From contig DASVDC010000018.1 in NCBI GenBank assembly GCA_036381275.1, positions 1-37,053 of the forward strand: DNA of 37,053 nt, read 5' to 3'. The stretch is from UBA7803 sp036381275. Its GTDB lineage: Bacteria; Pseudomonadota; Gammaproteobacteria; Pseudomonadales; Azotimanducaceae. Positions 16,798-24,798 of the stretch are shown piece after piece. Positions within the stretch are counted from its first letter, which is position 1. The number at the start of each line of letters is the position of its first letter. The notes below the pieces were generated by a model. The model worked only from the letters and a program-made list of their open reading frames with translations. It was not told the DNA's origin and ran no database searches. A program made the translations under genes and the position numbers.

Positions 16798-16998
16798 TCA
16801 GTTTTCCTAAATCTCAACGCGTAGAAGTTCTCGTTTGTGTTCCAGCCTTCGAGCAGGCAAAAAGACCACATTCCTGCATGAAGTCGGCGTCGCCAGCGCC
16901 GCGCATCGGCAACTCGTAGAATTTAGTCGTTCTGATCCGAAATGGGAAAGGCGATCCGGTCTGCGGCTGACTGCCGCAACGAAGAAGGAGGCTGAAGG
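16798..16998. promoter_or_regulatory. Divergent LysR/amidase control region
   Basis: This 201-base gap is visibly richer in A+T than the genes around it and should hold both promoters and the LysR site. Two related elements are visible: CGTAGAAGTTCT (about 16820-16831, AGAA-N-TTCT) and CGTAGAATTTAGTCGTTCT (about 16914-16932, AGAA-N8-TTCT). Both begin CGTAGAA and could be recognition and activation sites. GAAGGAGGCTGAAGG just before 16999 is a strong ribosome-binding site. The assignment as operator sites is inference. Confidence 0.4.
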
Positions 16999-18405
16999 AT
17001 GGACGCTGTATCGACCGAGCTCCACTACCTGGAGCTCACGCAGTTGGCCAAGCTCATCGAAGGCCGCGAGATCTCGCCCGTGGCGGTCACGCGGGCGCAG
17101 CTCGAGCGAATCGCCGCTGTGGACAGCGAGCTCGGCAGCTACGTGTCGGTGATGGCGGATGCGGCGATCGCGCAGGCGGCGGCCGCCGAATCGGAGATCG
17201 CCGCGAACCGGTATCGCGGACCGCTTCATGGGCTGCCGATCGCGGTGAAGGATCTGTTCTGGATCGAAGGCATCCCGACCGCGGCCGGCACATCGATCTT
17301 CAGGGACCGTCGTGCGGCCGAGGACGCGACCGTCGTGCGGCGCCTCCGAGAAGCCGGCGCCGTCGTGCTCGGCCGGTTGCAGCTCACGGAAGGTGCCTAT
17401 TCCGATCATCATCCGTCGGTCACGCCGCCGAGGAACCCGTGGAACGCCGACTACTGGTCCGGCATATCGTCGAGCGGTCCTGGCGCGGCCGTCGCTGCGG
17501 GCCTGTGCTACGGCGCGCTCGCGACGGACACCGGCGGCTCCATTCGCTGGCCTTCCGCCGCCAACGGCGTGACCGGGCTGAAGCCGAGCTGGGGCCGCGT
17601 CAGCCGCCATGGGGTGTGCGAGCTCGCCGCGACGCTCGATCACGTGGGTCCGATGGCCCGAAGCGCGGCCGATGCCGCGGTGCTGCTGACAGCCGTCGCA
17701 GGGGGCGATCCGAAGGACTCGACGGCCATGCTGGATCCGGTGCCCGACTATTCGGCGGTCGCCGACCTCGGAGTGCGAGGTGTACGCATAGGCGTCGACG
17801 CCGCGTGGAACGGTGACGGCGTCGATCACGCGACGCAGAGCGTCGTGTCGGAGGCGGTCGCGGCGTTCCGCTCACTCGGCGCCGTCACCGTCGACGTGAC
17901 GTTTCCCGATGCGACGCGAGTCGTTGCCGATTGGGGCCCGAACTGCGCGGTGGAGGCGGCGGTCGCGCACGAAGCGACCTATCCGGCGTGCCGCAGTGAA
18001 TACGGGCCCGTTCTCGCCTCGGTGCTCGAAGCGGGGCGTGCGCTCTCCGGCGTCGACTACCAGAAGGTCCTGCTGCGGCGATCGGAGTTCCGGGGCCGCG
18101 TAGCCGCCCTGTTCAGCACCATCGATCTGCTGCTGACCCCGGTGCACCCGTTCGCGCCGCTGAGGCTCGACACCGTCCGGACCCTCGGCGCGCAGCCGGA
18201 GCTGATACTCGAACTGCAGCGGTACACGTGCCCGTTCAACATGACCGGTAATCCGACCCTCACGCTGCCCGGGGGCTTCAGCGACACCGGCCTGCCGGTC
18301 GGCTTCCAGCTCATCGCCCCCCGCTTGGGCGAAGCGACGCTCGTCCGCGCGGGTGTCGCCTTCCAGAGCGCGACGTGCTGGCATCGCCGCCGCCCGCTCG
18401 CCTGA
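16999..18405 (+). CDS. Amidase-signature family enzyme
   Basis: A 468-residue amidase with the Ser-cisSer-Lys triad visible: K84 in LPIAVKDLF, cis-Ser at 158/159 in GISSSGPG, and nucleophile S181 in ATDTGGSIRWPS. The remainder (GVTGLKPSWGRVSRHGV, LDHVGPMARSAADAAVLL, FNMTGNPTLTLPGGF, GLPVGFQLIAP) follows the family closely, including the C-terminal substrate-cleft region. No signal peptide is seen, so it should act in the cytosol, releasing ammonia or an amine from an amide. GAAGGAGG precedes the ATG by 7 bases. It is divergent from the LysR regulator and heads a run with an MFS transporter, suggesting inducible uptake and hydrolysis of one compound. Confidence 0.93.
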   Translation: MDAVSTELHYLELTQLAKLIEGREISPVAVTRAQLERIAAVDSELGSYVSVMADAAIAQAAAAESEIAANRYRGPLHGLPIAVKDLFWIEGIPTAAGTSIFRDRRAAEDATVVRRLREAGAVVLGRLQLTEGAYSDHHPSVTPPRNPWNADYWSGISSSGPGAAVAAGLCYGALATDTGGSIRWPSAANGVTGLKPSWGRVSRHGVCELAATLDHVGPMARSAADAAVLLTAVAGGDPKDSTAMLDPVPDYSAVADLGVRGVRIGVDAAWNGDGVDHATQSVVSEAVAAFRSLGAVTVDVTFPDATRVVADWGPNCAVEAAVAHEATYPACRSEYGPVLASVLEAGRALSGVDYQKVLLRRSEFRGRVAALFSTIDLLLTPVHPFAPLRLDTVRTLGAQPELILELQRYTCPFNMTGNPTLTLPGGFSDTGLPVGFQLIAPRLGEATLVRAGVAFQSATCWHRRRPLA

Positions 18406-19679
18406 TCCGAAGCCGACTCGTGAGCAGCAATCCGACCGCCCGGAATTCTGGTGTCTTCTACGGCTGGATCGTGGTTGCCGCCGCGTTCGCGGTGACCTTC
18501 GTCGGCTTCGGCGGCGCCTACACGTTCAGCGCCTTCGTCGAGCCCCTGCAGACGAGCTTCGCCGCCACGCGCGGCTCGGTGTCGCTCGTGTTTTCGCTCG
18601 CCGGCTTTCTGTACTTCAGCCTCGGGATCGTCAGCGGGCCGCTCGCCGACCGGGTCGGCTCCCGGGCACTCGCCGTCATCGGCATGCTGCTCGTCGGATC
18701 GGGGCTGACGTTGGCCGCGATGGCCCAGAGCCTCACGGAAGTCTACGTCGCCTACGGACTCGGCATCGGGCTGGGGGTCGGACTCTCGTACGTGCCCGTC
18801 CTCGGCACGGTGCAGCGATGGTTCATCCGTCGCCGGGCATTCGCGTCCGGAATCGCCGTGAGCGGCATCGGCGTCGGCACGCTCGTCATGCCGCCGCTCG
18901 CCTCCTTCCTGATCGAGTCGTTCGGATGGCGCGGCGCCTATCTCGCTCTCGGTGTCCTGGGGGCGTCGATCGGCGGCGCCATGGCGCTGCTGATCTCCAA
19001 CGATCCGAGCGATCGTGCGCTCGCACCCGACGGCGATCCCTCGCGGATGACCGACAGCCCTGGCCCGCTGGCCGGGTACTCGATCGGTGAAGCGCTCCGG
19101 ACACGACGGTTCATCGGGCTGTACGTCGGCTGTCTGCTCTGCTCGCTCGGCGTGTTCGTGCCGTTCGTCCATCTCGTTCCATACGCGATGCAGGAAGGCG
19201 TTCCGCAATCCCTGGCCGTTCTGCTCGTGGGCCTGATCGGACTCGGCAGCACCGCCGGCCGCTTCGTGCTGGGCGGCCTCGCCGATCGCCTCGGGCGCCG
19301 TGCTTCCCTGCTCGCAACGTTCTCGGGGATGGCGCTCGCGATGACCGTCTGGGCGATGTCGAGCGGGTTCTGGTCACTCGCCGCGTTCGCGCTCGTCTTC
19401 GGCGTGTGCTACGGCGGATGGGTCGCGCTGCTCCCGGCCGTCGTGATGGACGACTTCGGCGGACGGAACGTCAGCGGCATCATCGGCGTGCTCTACAGCA
19501 GCGTCGCCTTCGGGACCTTGATCGGTCCGAGCGCCGCGGGCTACGCCTTCGACGTCGTTCACAGCTATACGCTGCCGATCATCGCCAGCGCTTGCGCAAG
19601 CATCGCCGCTGGCGGCATCGTGGCTGGCACGAGCAGGCCGACGACGCGGACGTTCGGGCGAGGCTCGCCGCTGCGGTGA
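18375..19679 (+). CDS. MFS transporter (monocarboxylate / oxalate-formate-antiporter-like)
   Basis: A 12-span major-facilitator protein of 434 residues: FYGWIVVAAAFAVTFVGFGG starts helix 1, GPLADRVGSR is the loop 2-3 signature, and a charged central loop (NDPSDRALAPDGDPSRM) separates the halves. The second half repeats the signature as GGLADRLGRRASL. FYGWIVV at the N terminus is typical of monocarboxylate/oxalate-formate-like members that move small organic anions. The ATG at 18375 overlaps the amidase by 31 bases; an in-frame GTG at 18420, 14 bases past the amidase stop, would give a more natural N terminus. Neither has a clear ribosome-binding site. Tight linkage to the amidase suggests it imports the amidase substrate or exports the product. 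Confidence 0.9.
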   Translation: MLASPPPARLIRSRLVSSNPTARNSGVFYGWIVVAAAFAVTFVGFGGAYTFSAFVEPLQTSFAATRGSVSLVFSLAGFLYFSLGIVSGPLADRVGSRALAVIGMLLVGSGLTLAAMAQSLTEVYVAYGLGIGLGVGLSYVPVLGTVQRWFIRRRAFASGIAVSGIGVGTLVMPPLASFLIESFGWRGAYLALGVLGASIGGAMALLISNDPSDRALAPDGDPSRMTDSPGPLAGYSIGEALRTRRFIGLYVGCLLCSLGVFVPFVHLVPYAMQEGVPQSLAVLLVGLIGLGSTAGRFVLGGLADRLGRRASLLATFSGMALAMTVWAMSSGFWSLAAFALVFGVCYGGWVALLPAVVMDDFGGRNVSGIIGVLYSSVAFGTLIGPSAAGYAFDVVHSYTLPIIASACASIAAGGIVAGTSRPTTRTFGRGSPLR

Positions 19680-19775
19680 GCGGCGACGGCGGACCGAAGA
19701 CGCCGCGGCCGGATGGAAAACGCGGGCGCGACCTCCTATCCTCGATCGTCCTGCGGCAGGAACGGGAAGGGAATC

Positions 19776-20582
19776 ATGGCGTTTCTGAACACCGACGGCG
19801 GCCGGCGCGTCTACTACGAGGACTACGGCAATGGAAGCCGCGCCGTGCTGCTGATCCACGGCTGGGGCTTCAGTTGCCGCGCGTGGGACAACACGCTGCC
19901 GGCGCTGCTCGACGCCGGGCATCGGGTCGTGATGATCGACCACCGCGGCTGCGGCCGCTCGGACAAGGATTTCCCCGACCTCGGCATCGAAGCGATCGCC
20001 CGCGACGTGGTGAATCTGGTCGGCGAGCTCGGCCTCGATTCCGTCGTATTGAACGGCTGGTCGCTCGGAGGCGCGGTCGCCGTCGACGCGGCCGAGCGGC
20101 TCGGCCGCCGCTGCCGCGGCCTCGCGCTGACCGGCGGGGCGACACCCATCTACACGCGGAAGCCGGATTTCGCCGCGGGCGGCACCGACGCGGACATGGC
20201 CGCGACGCTCGCGGGCCTGAAGGCCGACCGGATCGGTTTCCTCGCGGGGTTGTCACGAGCCGTCTGCGCGAAGGATGTCGGCGAGCCGCTGGTGAACTGG
20301 ATGTGGCAGGTGTTCTGCGAGGCCTCGCCGATGGCTCACGTGACGCTGGGTGAGCTGGCGGCGCTGGACCAGCGCAAGCAGCTCGCGGGGCTCGACGTAC
20401 CCATCGTCTCGTTCGTCGGGCTCGAGGACGTGTTCGTGGCGCCGGAGATCTGTCGCTGGGTCGGCGAGCACAATCCGAAGGCGCGCGTGATCGAGTACCC
20501 GGGCGTGGGTCATGCGCCGTTCATCGAAGTGCGGGAAGAGTACAACCGCGATCTGCTGGCGTTCCTCGCAGAGATCGGTTGA
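19776..20582 (+). CDS. Alpha/beta-hydrolase (BpoC / non-heme haloperoxidase-like)
   Basis: A 268-residue hydrolase with YEDYGNGSRAVLLIHGWGFS (oxyanion strand), RGCGRSD, nucleophile elbow NGWSLGGAVAVDAA, acid in FVGLEDVFVAPE and histidine in PGVGHAPFIE. It is a cytosolic esterase/lactonase-type enzyme. AGGGAA precedes the ATG at 19776 with good spacing; an earlier in-frame ATG at 19713 lacks this. It follows the MFS gene by 96 bases and is followed 18 bases later by the LLM monooxygenase. Such hydrolase plus flavin-monooxygenase pairs often oxidise a ketone and then open the ester or lactone, though the order here is inferred. Confidence 0.9.
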   Translation: MAFLNTDGGRRVYYEDYGNGSRAVLLIHGWGFSCRAWDNTLPALLDAGHRVVMIDHRGCGRSDKDFPDLGIEAIARDVVNLVGELGLDSVVLNGWSLGGAVAVDAAERLGRRCRGLALTGGATPIYTRKPDFAAGGTDADMAATLAGLKADRIGFLAGLSRAVCAKDVGEPLVNWMWQVFCEASPMAHVTLGELAALDQRKQLAGLDVPIVSFVGLEDVFVAPEICRWVGEHNPKARVIEYPGVGHAPFIEVREEYNRDLLAFLAEIG

Positions 20583-20600
20583 GTCGGGAGGGCATCGAAC

Positions 20601-21605
20601 GTGAACGCCGCGGTCAACTACGGTCTCTGGTTCGATTTCCGCAACCCGCCCCAGTGGCAGGAAGATTTCGAGTCGTTCTACGAAAGGCGCATGGCGCAGA
20701 TCGAAAGCGCCGAGAAGCTCGGTTTCGACTCGGTCTGGCTGACCGAGCACCACTTCTGCGACGACGGCTACACGCCCTCGCCGCTGGTCGTCGCCGCCGC
20801 CATCGCCGCCCGAACCCGGCGGCTGCACATCGGCACCAACCTGATGCTGCTGCCGCTGCACGATCCGGTTCGCATCGCGGAAGACGCCGCGACGGTGTCG
20901 CTCTTGAGCCGCGGCCGGTTCGACCTCGGTGTGGGCATCGGGTACCGCCAGCTCGAGTTCGACCAGTTCCGGCGCCCGCTGTCACACCGGCCGAGTTTGA
21001 TGGAGGAGGGTATCGACGTGATCCGACGCTGCTGGTCGGGCCGGCCGGTCGACTTCGCCGGCAAGCGCTTCCAGGTGGGCGATGTGCGGGTCACGCCGGC
21101 GCCGGTGCACCCGCCGCGCATTCTGCTCGGCGGCATGGCGCCGCCGGCGATCGAGCGCGCTGCCCGGATGGCCGACGGGTTCCTGTCCACCGGCGGCCTC
21201 GGTCTCGACGTCTACTGCGAGGCGCTGCGCGAGCAAGGGAAACGCCTGGAAGACGGCAACGTGGTGCTCGGCTGCTGGGCCATCATCGCCGAGGATCCGG
21301 AGGCGGAAGCGCGCCGAATCGGCGACCACATTCTCTATCAGATCAACGAGTACATCCGCTGGGGCGCGTTCGGACCGCCCGAGCAGGCGAGTCTGTTCGA
21401 CGACGTGATGGTCGCGATCGAGAACGGCCTGTACGAGCTCTGGGACGCGGAAATGGCGGTGACGCAGCTCAGAAAGCTGGTCAGCGATTATCCGATGATC
21501 AGCGACATCCACTTCTGGGCGCAGTTTCCCGGCGAGCCGGTGGAGTCGGGCAGCCGGCGCCAGCAGTACATCGCGGAGAAGGTGCTGCCGCGTCTGCGGG
21601 CCTGA
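20601..21605 (+). CDS. LLM-class flavin-dependent monooxygenase (luciferase-like)
   Basis: A 334-residue bacterial-luciferase-fold enzyme: MNAAVNYGLWFDFRNPPQW, a long helix then GFDSVWLTEHHFCDDGYTPSP, RTRRLHIGTNLMLLPLHDPVRIAEDAATVS, LSRGRFDLGVGIGYR and the substrate-domain PPRILLGGMAPPAIERAARMADGF. It should use reduced flavin (FMN or F420) and oxygen on an organic substrate in the cytosol. The start is GTG at 20601, with GGGAGGG 8-14 bases upstream. It ends the amidase-MFS-hydrolase run and converges on the BVMO gene across a composite REP. Confidence 0.92.
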   Translation: MNAAVNYGLWFDFRNPPQWQEDFESFYERRMAQIESAEKLGFDSVWLTEHHFCDDGYTPSPLVVAAAIAARTRRLHIGTNLMLLPLHDPVRIAEDAATVSLLSRGRFDLGVGIGYRQLEFDQFRRPLSHRPSLMEEGIDVIRRCWSGRPVDFAGKRFQVGDVRVTPAPVHPPRILLGGMAPPAIERAARMADGFLSTGGLGLDVYCEALREQGKRLEDGNVVLGCWAIIAEDPEAEARRIGDHILYQINEYIRWGAFGPPEQASLFDDVMVAIENGLYELWDAEMAVTQLRKLVSDYPMISDIHFWAQFPGEPVESGSRRQQYIAEKVLPRLRA

Positions 21606-21617
21606 CGAACCTGTCCT

Positions 21618-21699
21618 GTGGGAGCGGCCTCCGGCCGCGAATGATTGCTCGGTAGGAGCGGTCTCCAGACCGCGATTCGCGGCCGGAGGCCGCTCCCAC
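21618..21699. repeat. Composite REP (three hairpin units, inverted ends)
   Basis: Two perfect 25-bp inverted arms (21618-21642 and 21675-21699), identical to the single copy at 1648, flank a central variant unit starting GTAGGAGCGG at 21652. The arms hold the stem GCGGCC/GGCCGC; the central unit holds GCGGTC/GACCGC, so the stem base changes are compensated. A partial fourth unit (GGCCGCTCAC) follows near 21706. The element lies between the stops of convergent LLM and BVMO genes and could end transcription from both sides. Confidence 0.93.
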
Positions 21700-21732
21700 G
21701 ACGAAGGCCGCTCACAAAACGCTCGGTCGCGC

Positions 21733-23358
21733 TCACCCCGCCTTGCGCTGGAACTCGAGCTCGGGGAAGCCGTCGTTGATCGAGTCGCGCAACCGGTCGT
21801 AGTAGACGTTCGCCCCGCCGAAATAGATCAGCACCCGCGGCTTCTTGTGCTCGAGGTTGGCGCCCATCATCCACGAGTGCACCTTGTCGCCCTGCGCCAT
21901 CAGCGTCTGATTGTGGATCTCGATGGTGTGTTCGGACCACTCCTTCTCGGCTTCCGGCTTCGGGATGCACACGTCGAAGCCTTCGCGCTCCATCTTCTTG
22001 ATGCACTCGGTGATCCAGATGACGTTCTGCTCGATGGACGTCGGCAGATTGGCGAACGGCGCCTGCGGACCCGTGATCGTGAACATGTTGGGGTAGTCGG
22101 CGACACAGACGCCCATGATGGACGACGACTCCGTCTTCCATTTCTCTCTCAAGGTCGCGCCGTTGGCGCCGTGGATGTCGATCGCTTCCAGCGCGCCGGT
22201 GTACGCCGCGAAGCCGGTGGCCAGCACGATGATGTCGAACTCGTAGAGCTGCTTCGTCGTTCGGATGCCGGCTTCGGTGATCTCCACGATCGGCTCGCGG
22301 TCCTTGATGTCGACCAGGTGCACGTTGTCGCGGTTGAAGGCCTCATAGAAGCCGTGGTCGAGCGGCGGCCGCTTCGCGAACAGCGGATAGCCCCGCGGGG
22401 TGAGCATCTCGGCGATTTCCGGATCCTTCACCTTCTCCTTGATCTTGCCGGCGATGAAATCGGCGGCCATCTGATTGGCTTCCGGATTCGTCAGCAGATC
22501 GTCGAAGGTCTCGAAATAGAATCGGAAGCCGCCCTTGTTCCAATACTCTTCGAAGATCCTCTGGCGCTCTTCCGGGGGCGTGTCGACCGCGTTTCGGCCT
22601 ACCGGGCTGTCGAACGCCATGCCGAACACGTGATTGCGGCACTTCGCGATGATCGCGTCGTAGTTCTCCTTGATCTCCCGTTCCCATTCGGGGGTCATCG
22701 GCTTCTGCACGGCGGGCATCACGAAGTTCGGTGTGCGCTGGAACAGCGTCACGTCCGCCGCGGTCTCGGCGATGACGGGCAGCATCTGCACCGCGGTCGC
22801 ACCGGCGCCGATGATGGCGATCCGCTTGCCCGCGTACTCGAGCCCTTCCGGCCAGCGCGAGGAGTGGAAGATGGGGCCGCGGAAGCTGTCGATGCCCTTG
22901 ATGGACGGGATGTGAGGCTGCGAGATCATGCCCATCGCGCTGACGAAGTACTTGCCGGTGAACTGCTCGCCCTGCGCGGTTTCGAGCTGCCAGTACCCCT
23001 GCTTCGGCTGATAGGACGCGCGGGTGATCTCGGTGTTGAGCTGTATGTGCGGCCACATGTTGCACTTGTCCGCGACGAAGTGCATGTAGCGGTGCGTTTC
23101 TTCCCAGCCGGGATAGCGCTCCGACCAGGACCATTCCTGCAGCAACTCCTTCGAGAAGGTCAGGCAGTAGTAGTAGCACTCGCTGTCCGTCGCGGCGCCC
23201 GGATAGCGGTTCCAGGTCCAGGTGCCGCCGATGTCGGACGCCTTGTCGAAAACCCGGACCGTCAAGCCCGCCTCGCGCAGGTAATGGATCAGGCAGAGAC
23301 CGGCAAAGCCGGCCCCGATGGCTACGACGTCGTAGTCGGGTTGCTTCTGGGAACTCAT
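21733..23358 (-). CDS. Flavin-containing Baeyer-Villiger monooxygenase
   Basis: A 541-residue class B flavoprotein monooxygenase. The FAD motif GAGFAG lies at 15-20, the NADPH motif GAGATA at 184-189, and the diagnostic BVMO fingerprint F-x-G-x-x-x-H-x-x-x-W-P is complete (F159, G161, H165, W169, P170). Other hallmarks are DIGGTWTWNRYPGAATDSE and DIIVLATGFAAYTGA. These enzymes insert oxygen next to a ketone, giving esters or lactones, with NADPH and oxygen; length and motifs resemble cyclohexanone/phenylacetone-type members. AGGGAGAG precedes the ATG at 23358. It lies 13 bases after a TetR gene on the same strand, so the pair is very likely one operon with the TetR sensing the substrate. Confidence 0.95.
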   Translation of the reverse strand: MSSQKQPDYDVVAIGAGFAGLCLIHYLREAGLTVRVFDKASDIGGTWTWNRYPGAATDSECYYYCLTFSKELLQEWSWSERYPGWEETHRYMHFVADKCNMWPHIQLNTEITRASYQPKQGYWQLETAQGEQFTGKYFVSAMGMISQPHIPSIKGIDSFRGPIFHSSRWPEGLEYAGKRIAIIGAGATAVQMLPVIAETAADVTLFQRTPNFVMPAVQKPMTPEWEREIKENYDAIIAKCRNHVFGMAFDSPVGRNAVDTPPEERQRIFEEYWNKGGFRFYFETFDDLLTNPEANQMAADFIAGKIKEKVKDPEIAEMLTPRGYPLFAKRPPLDHGFYEAFNRDNVHLVDIKDREPIVEITEAGIRTTKQLYEFDIIVLATGFAAYTGALEAIDIHGANGATLREKWKTESSSIMGVCVADYPNMFTITGPQAPFANLPTSIEQNVIWITECIKKMEREGFDVCIPKPEAEKEWSEHTIEIHNQTLMAQGDKVHSWMMGANLEHKKPRVLIYFGGANVYYDRLRDSINDGFPELEFQRKAG

Positions 23359-23371
23359 CGCGTTTCTCTCC

Positions 23372-24070
23372 CTACTTTCCGTCTCCCGAAAACCTTTCCG
23401 CAGGACTCAGCTCCCGCCGTACGATGCCGCGGAAGTACTCGAAAACCGATTTCAGCTTCACCGATTCCGGAGCGACCAGCCACTGGTAGATCGTTCCCGA
23501 AACGAAGGTCACGTACAGAAAGGCGAAGTTTTCGACGTCGAGATCCGCCCGTACGGTGCCTTGTTCGATCCCTTCACGCATCCACAGCTCGACGTCGGCG
23601 CGGTAGCGCCGATGATTCTCGGCCAGTTGCGCCTTGATCGCGTTCTCGCCGCCGATCGACTCGTACCAGATGGTGTAGCTGCCCCGCATGTAGCGGTCGT
23701 ACTCGGCGAGGAAGTTCTCCAGCGCATCGATGGCCGCCATGAATGCGTCCCGGCCTCGCTTGCCGTCGGTGTAGGCGCGAAGCTGCTCGACCCACGCATG
23801 GTTGAAGTGCTTGAGCAGCTCCTGGAGAAAGTTGTCCTTCGATCCGAACCGGTAGTTGGCCAGGCCGCGGCTGTAACCGGCGGTCTCGCAGATCTCCCGA
23901 AGCGTCGTGCGATTGGCGCCCTGCTGGCTGATGAGCTGCATCGCCGCGTTGAACATCCGGGTGTCGGAGAGCGCCGTGCGTTCCGCCTGGGTGAGGCGTC
24001 GACGGTTGCCATCGGGTAGCGACCGTCCATCGACCATTCGAGTCGCGCTGTACGTCTGCCGACGGGGCAT
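23372..24070 (-). CDS. TetR/AcrR-family repressor
   Basis: A 232-residue regulator with an N-terminal helix-turn-helix (ISQQGANRTTLREICETAGY, then SRGLANYRFGSKDNFLQELL, about residues 47-86) and an alpha-helical ligand domain with a C-terminal FAFLYVTFVSGTIYQWL stretch. It is cotranscribed with the BVMO 13 bases downstream and faces the SnoaL-like/TonB-receptor pair. The gap holds a perfect 40-bp palindrome at 24126-24165 that is the obvious operator, placing both directions under its control. The ATG at 24070 has GAGG about 9 bases upstream. The leading 25 residues are basic and disordered-looking, slightly longer than usual. Confidence 0.93.
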   Translation of the reverse strand: MPRRQTYSATRMVDGRSLPDGNRRRLTQAERTALSDTRMFNAAMQLISQQGANRTTLREICETAGYSRGLANYRFGSKDNFLQELLKHFNHAWVEQLRAYTDGKRGRDAFMAAIDALENFLAEYDRYMRGSYTIWYESIGGENAIKAQLAENHRRYRADVELWMREGIEQGTVRADLDVENFAFLYVTFVSGTIYQWLVAPESVKLKSVFEYFRGIVRRELSPAERFSGDGK

Positions 24071-24125
24071 CTAAACGATCCTCATCCTGTGCGTCCCATG
24101 GCTTTCGCGGGACCATCATGCTCGG

Positions 24126-24165
24126 CTTGCTGCCGTCTAGCAAGTGCTTGCTAGACGGCAGCAAG
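24126..24165. promoter_or_regulatory. Perfect 40-bp palindrome, probable TetR operator
   Basis: Arms CTTGCTGCCGTCTAGCAAG (24126-24144) and its exact reverse complement (24147-24165) flank a TG. The core CTAGCAAGTGCTTGCTAG is the half-site style common for TetR regulators of fatty-acid and ketone metabolism. Each arm also starts CTTGC and ends GCAAG, so four GCAAG/CTTGC boxes are evenly arrayed, room for two TetR dimers. TATGAT (24166-24171) immediately follows on the plus strand and could be a -10 box for the SnoaL-like gene, which bound repressor would block. A CATGAT lies at the mirror position for the TetR side. Confidence 0.8.
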
Positions 24166-24250
24166 TATGATTCTATCGCCGCGTGCTGGCCCGAGTGATT
24201 GTCGGGCGCGGGATGGGCGGTCGGCGGCCCTGGAAGTTCGGGGAGAGAGC

Positions 24251-24730
24251 ATGAGCGACGCACGGCTGCAGCGGCTGGAGCGACGGATCGACGAGCTGGA
24301 GAGTCGGCACGCGCTGCGGGACCTCGTCAGCGAGTACTGCCACGGCTTCGACAAACGCGACTTCGCGCGTTTCCTCGCGATCTGGTGGGAAGACTGCGTC
24401 TGGGACATCGGTCCGCCGTTCGGCACGTTCACCGGCCACGACGGTATCCGGCAGGCGGTCGAGGGTGTGCTGTGGCCGTTCTGGCGGGAGACGCATCACC
24501 TCACCACCAACCTGAAGCTCGACTTCACCGATCCCGATCACGCCGGCGGCGTCTGCGACGTCGACTGCGTGGGTGCGGACGCCGACGACAATCTGCAGAT
24601 CGTCGGCGCCACCTACTTCGACGATTTCGAGCGGCGCGGCTCGACCTGGCGGATCAGGCGCCGCCGCGTGCAGATCCACTATTTCAACCCCATTCCCGGT
24701 GCCCGTCTCCGGGCGCCGGAGACCGCCTGA
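24251..24730 (+). CDS. SnoaL-like / NTF2-fold small protein
   Basis: A 159-residue protein with an N-terminal charged helix (MSDARLQRLERRIDELESRH) followed by the SnoaL_4-type core: ALRDLVSEYCHGFDKRDFARFLAIWWEDCVWDIG, FGTFTGHDGIRQAVEGVL, THHLTTNLKLDF and the C-terminal WRIRRRRVQIHYFNP. The NTF2 fold forms a conical pocket used by dehydratases and isomerases such as bile-acid 7-alpha-dehydratase and scytalone dehydratase; the Y-D/H-H residues that act in those enzymes have plausible counterparts here (Y33, D38, H86/H87 by eye). GGGGAGAGAGC precedes the ATG at 24251. It is the first gene after the palindrome and probably belongs to the same regulon as the BVMO. Confidence 0.85.
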   Translation: MSDARLQRLERRIDELESRHALRDLVSEYCHGFDKRDFARFLAIWWEDCVWDIGPPFGTFTGHDGIRQAVEGVLWPFWRETHHLTTNLKLDFTDPDHAGGVCDVDCVGADADDNLQIVGATYFDDFERRGSTWRIRRRRVQIHYFNPIPGARLRAPETA

Positions 24731-24798
24731 CCGGGGGCGGCGTCGACCGCTGCCGGGATGAACACAACGCCAACGCTGATACAGGGTAGGAGATAGAC

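Noticed and set aside
19713..19775. Upstream ATG at 19713 as the start of the BpoC-like hydrolase
   Set aside because: The extra 21 residues do not resemble the family N terminus, and the ATG at 19776 has AGGGAA at proper spacing.
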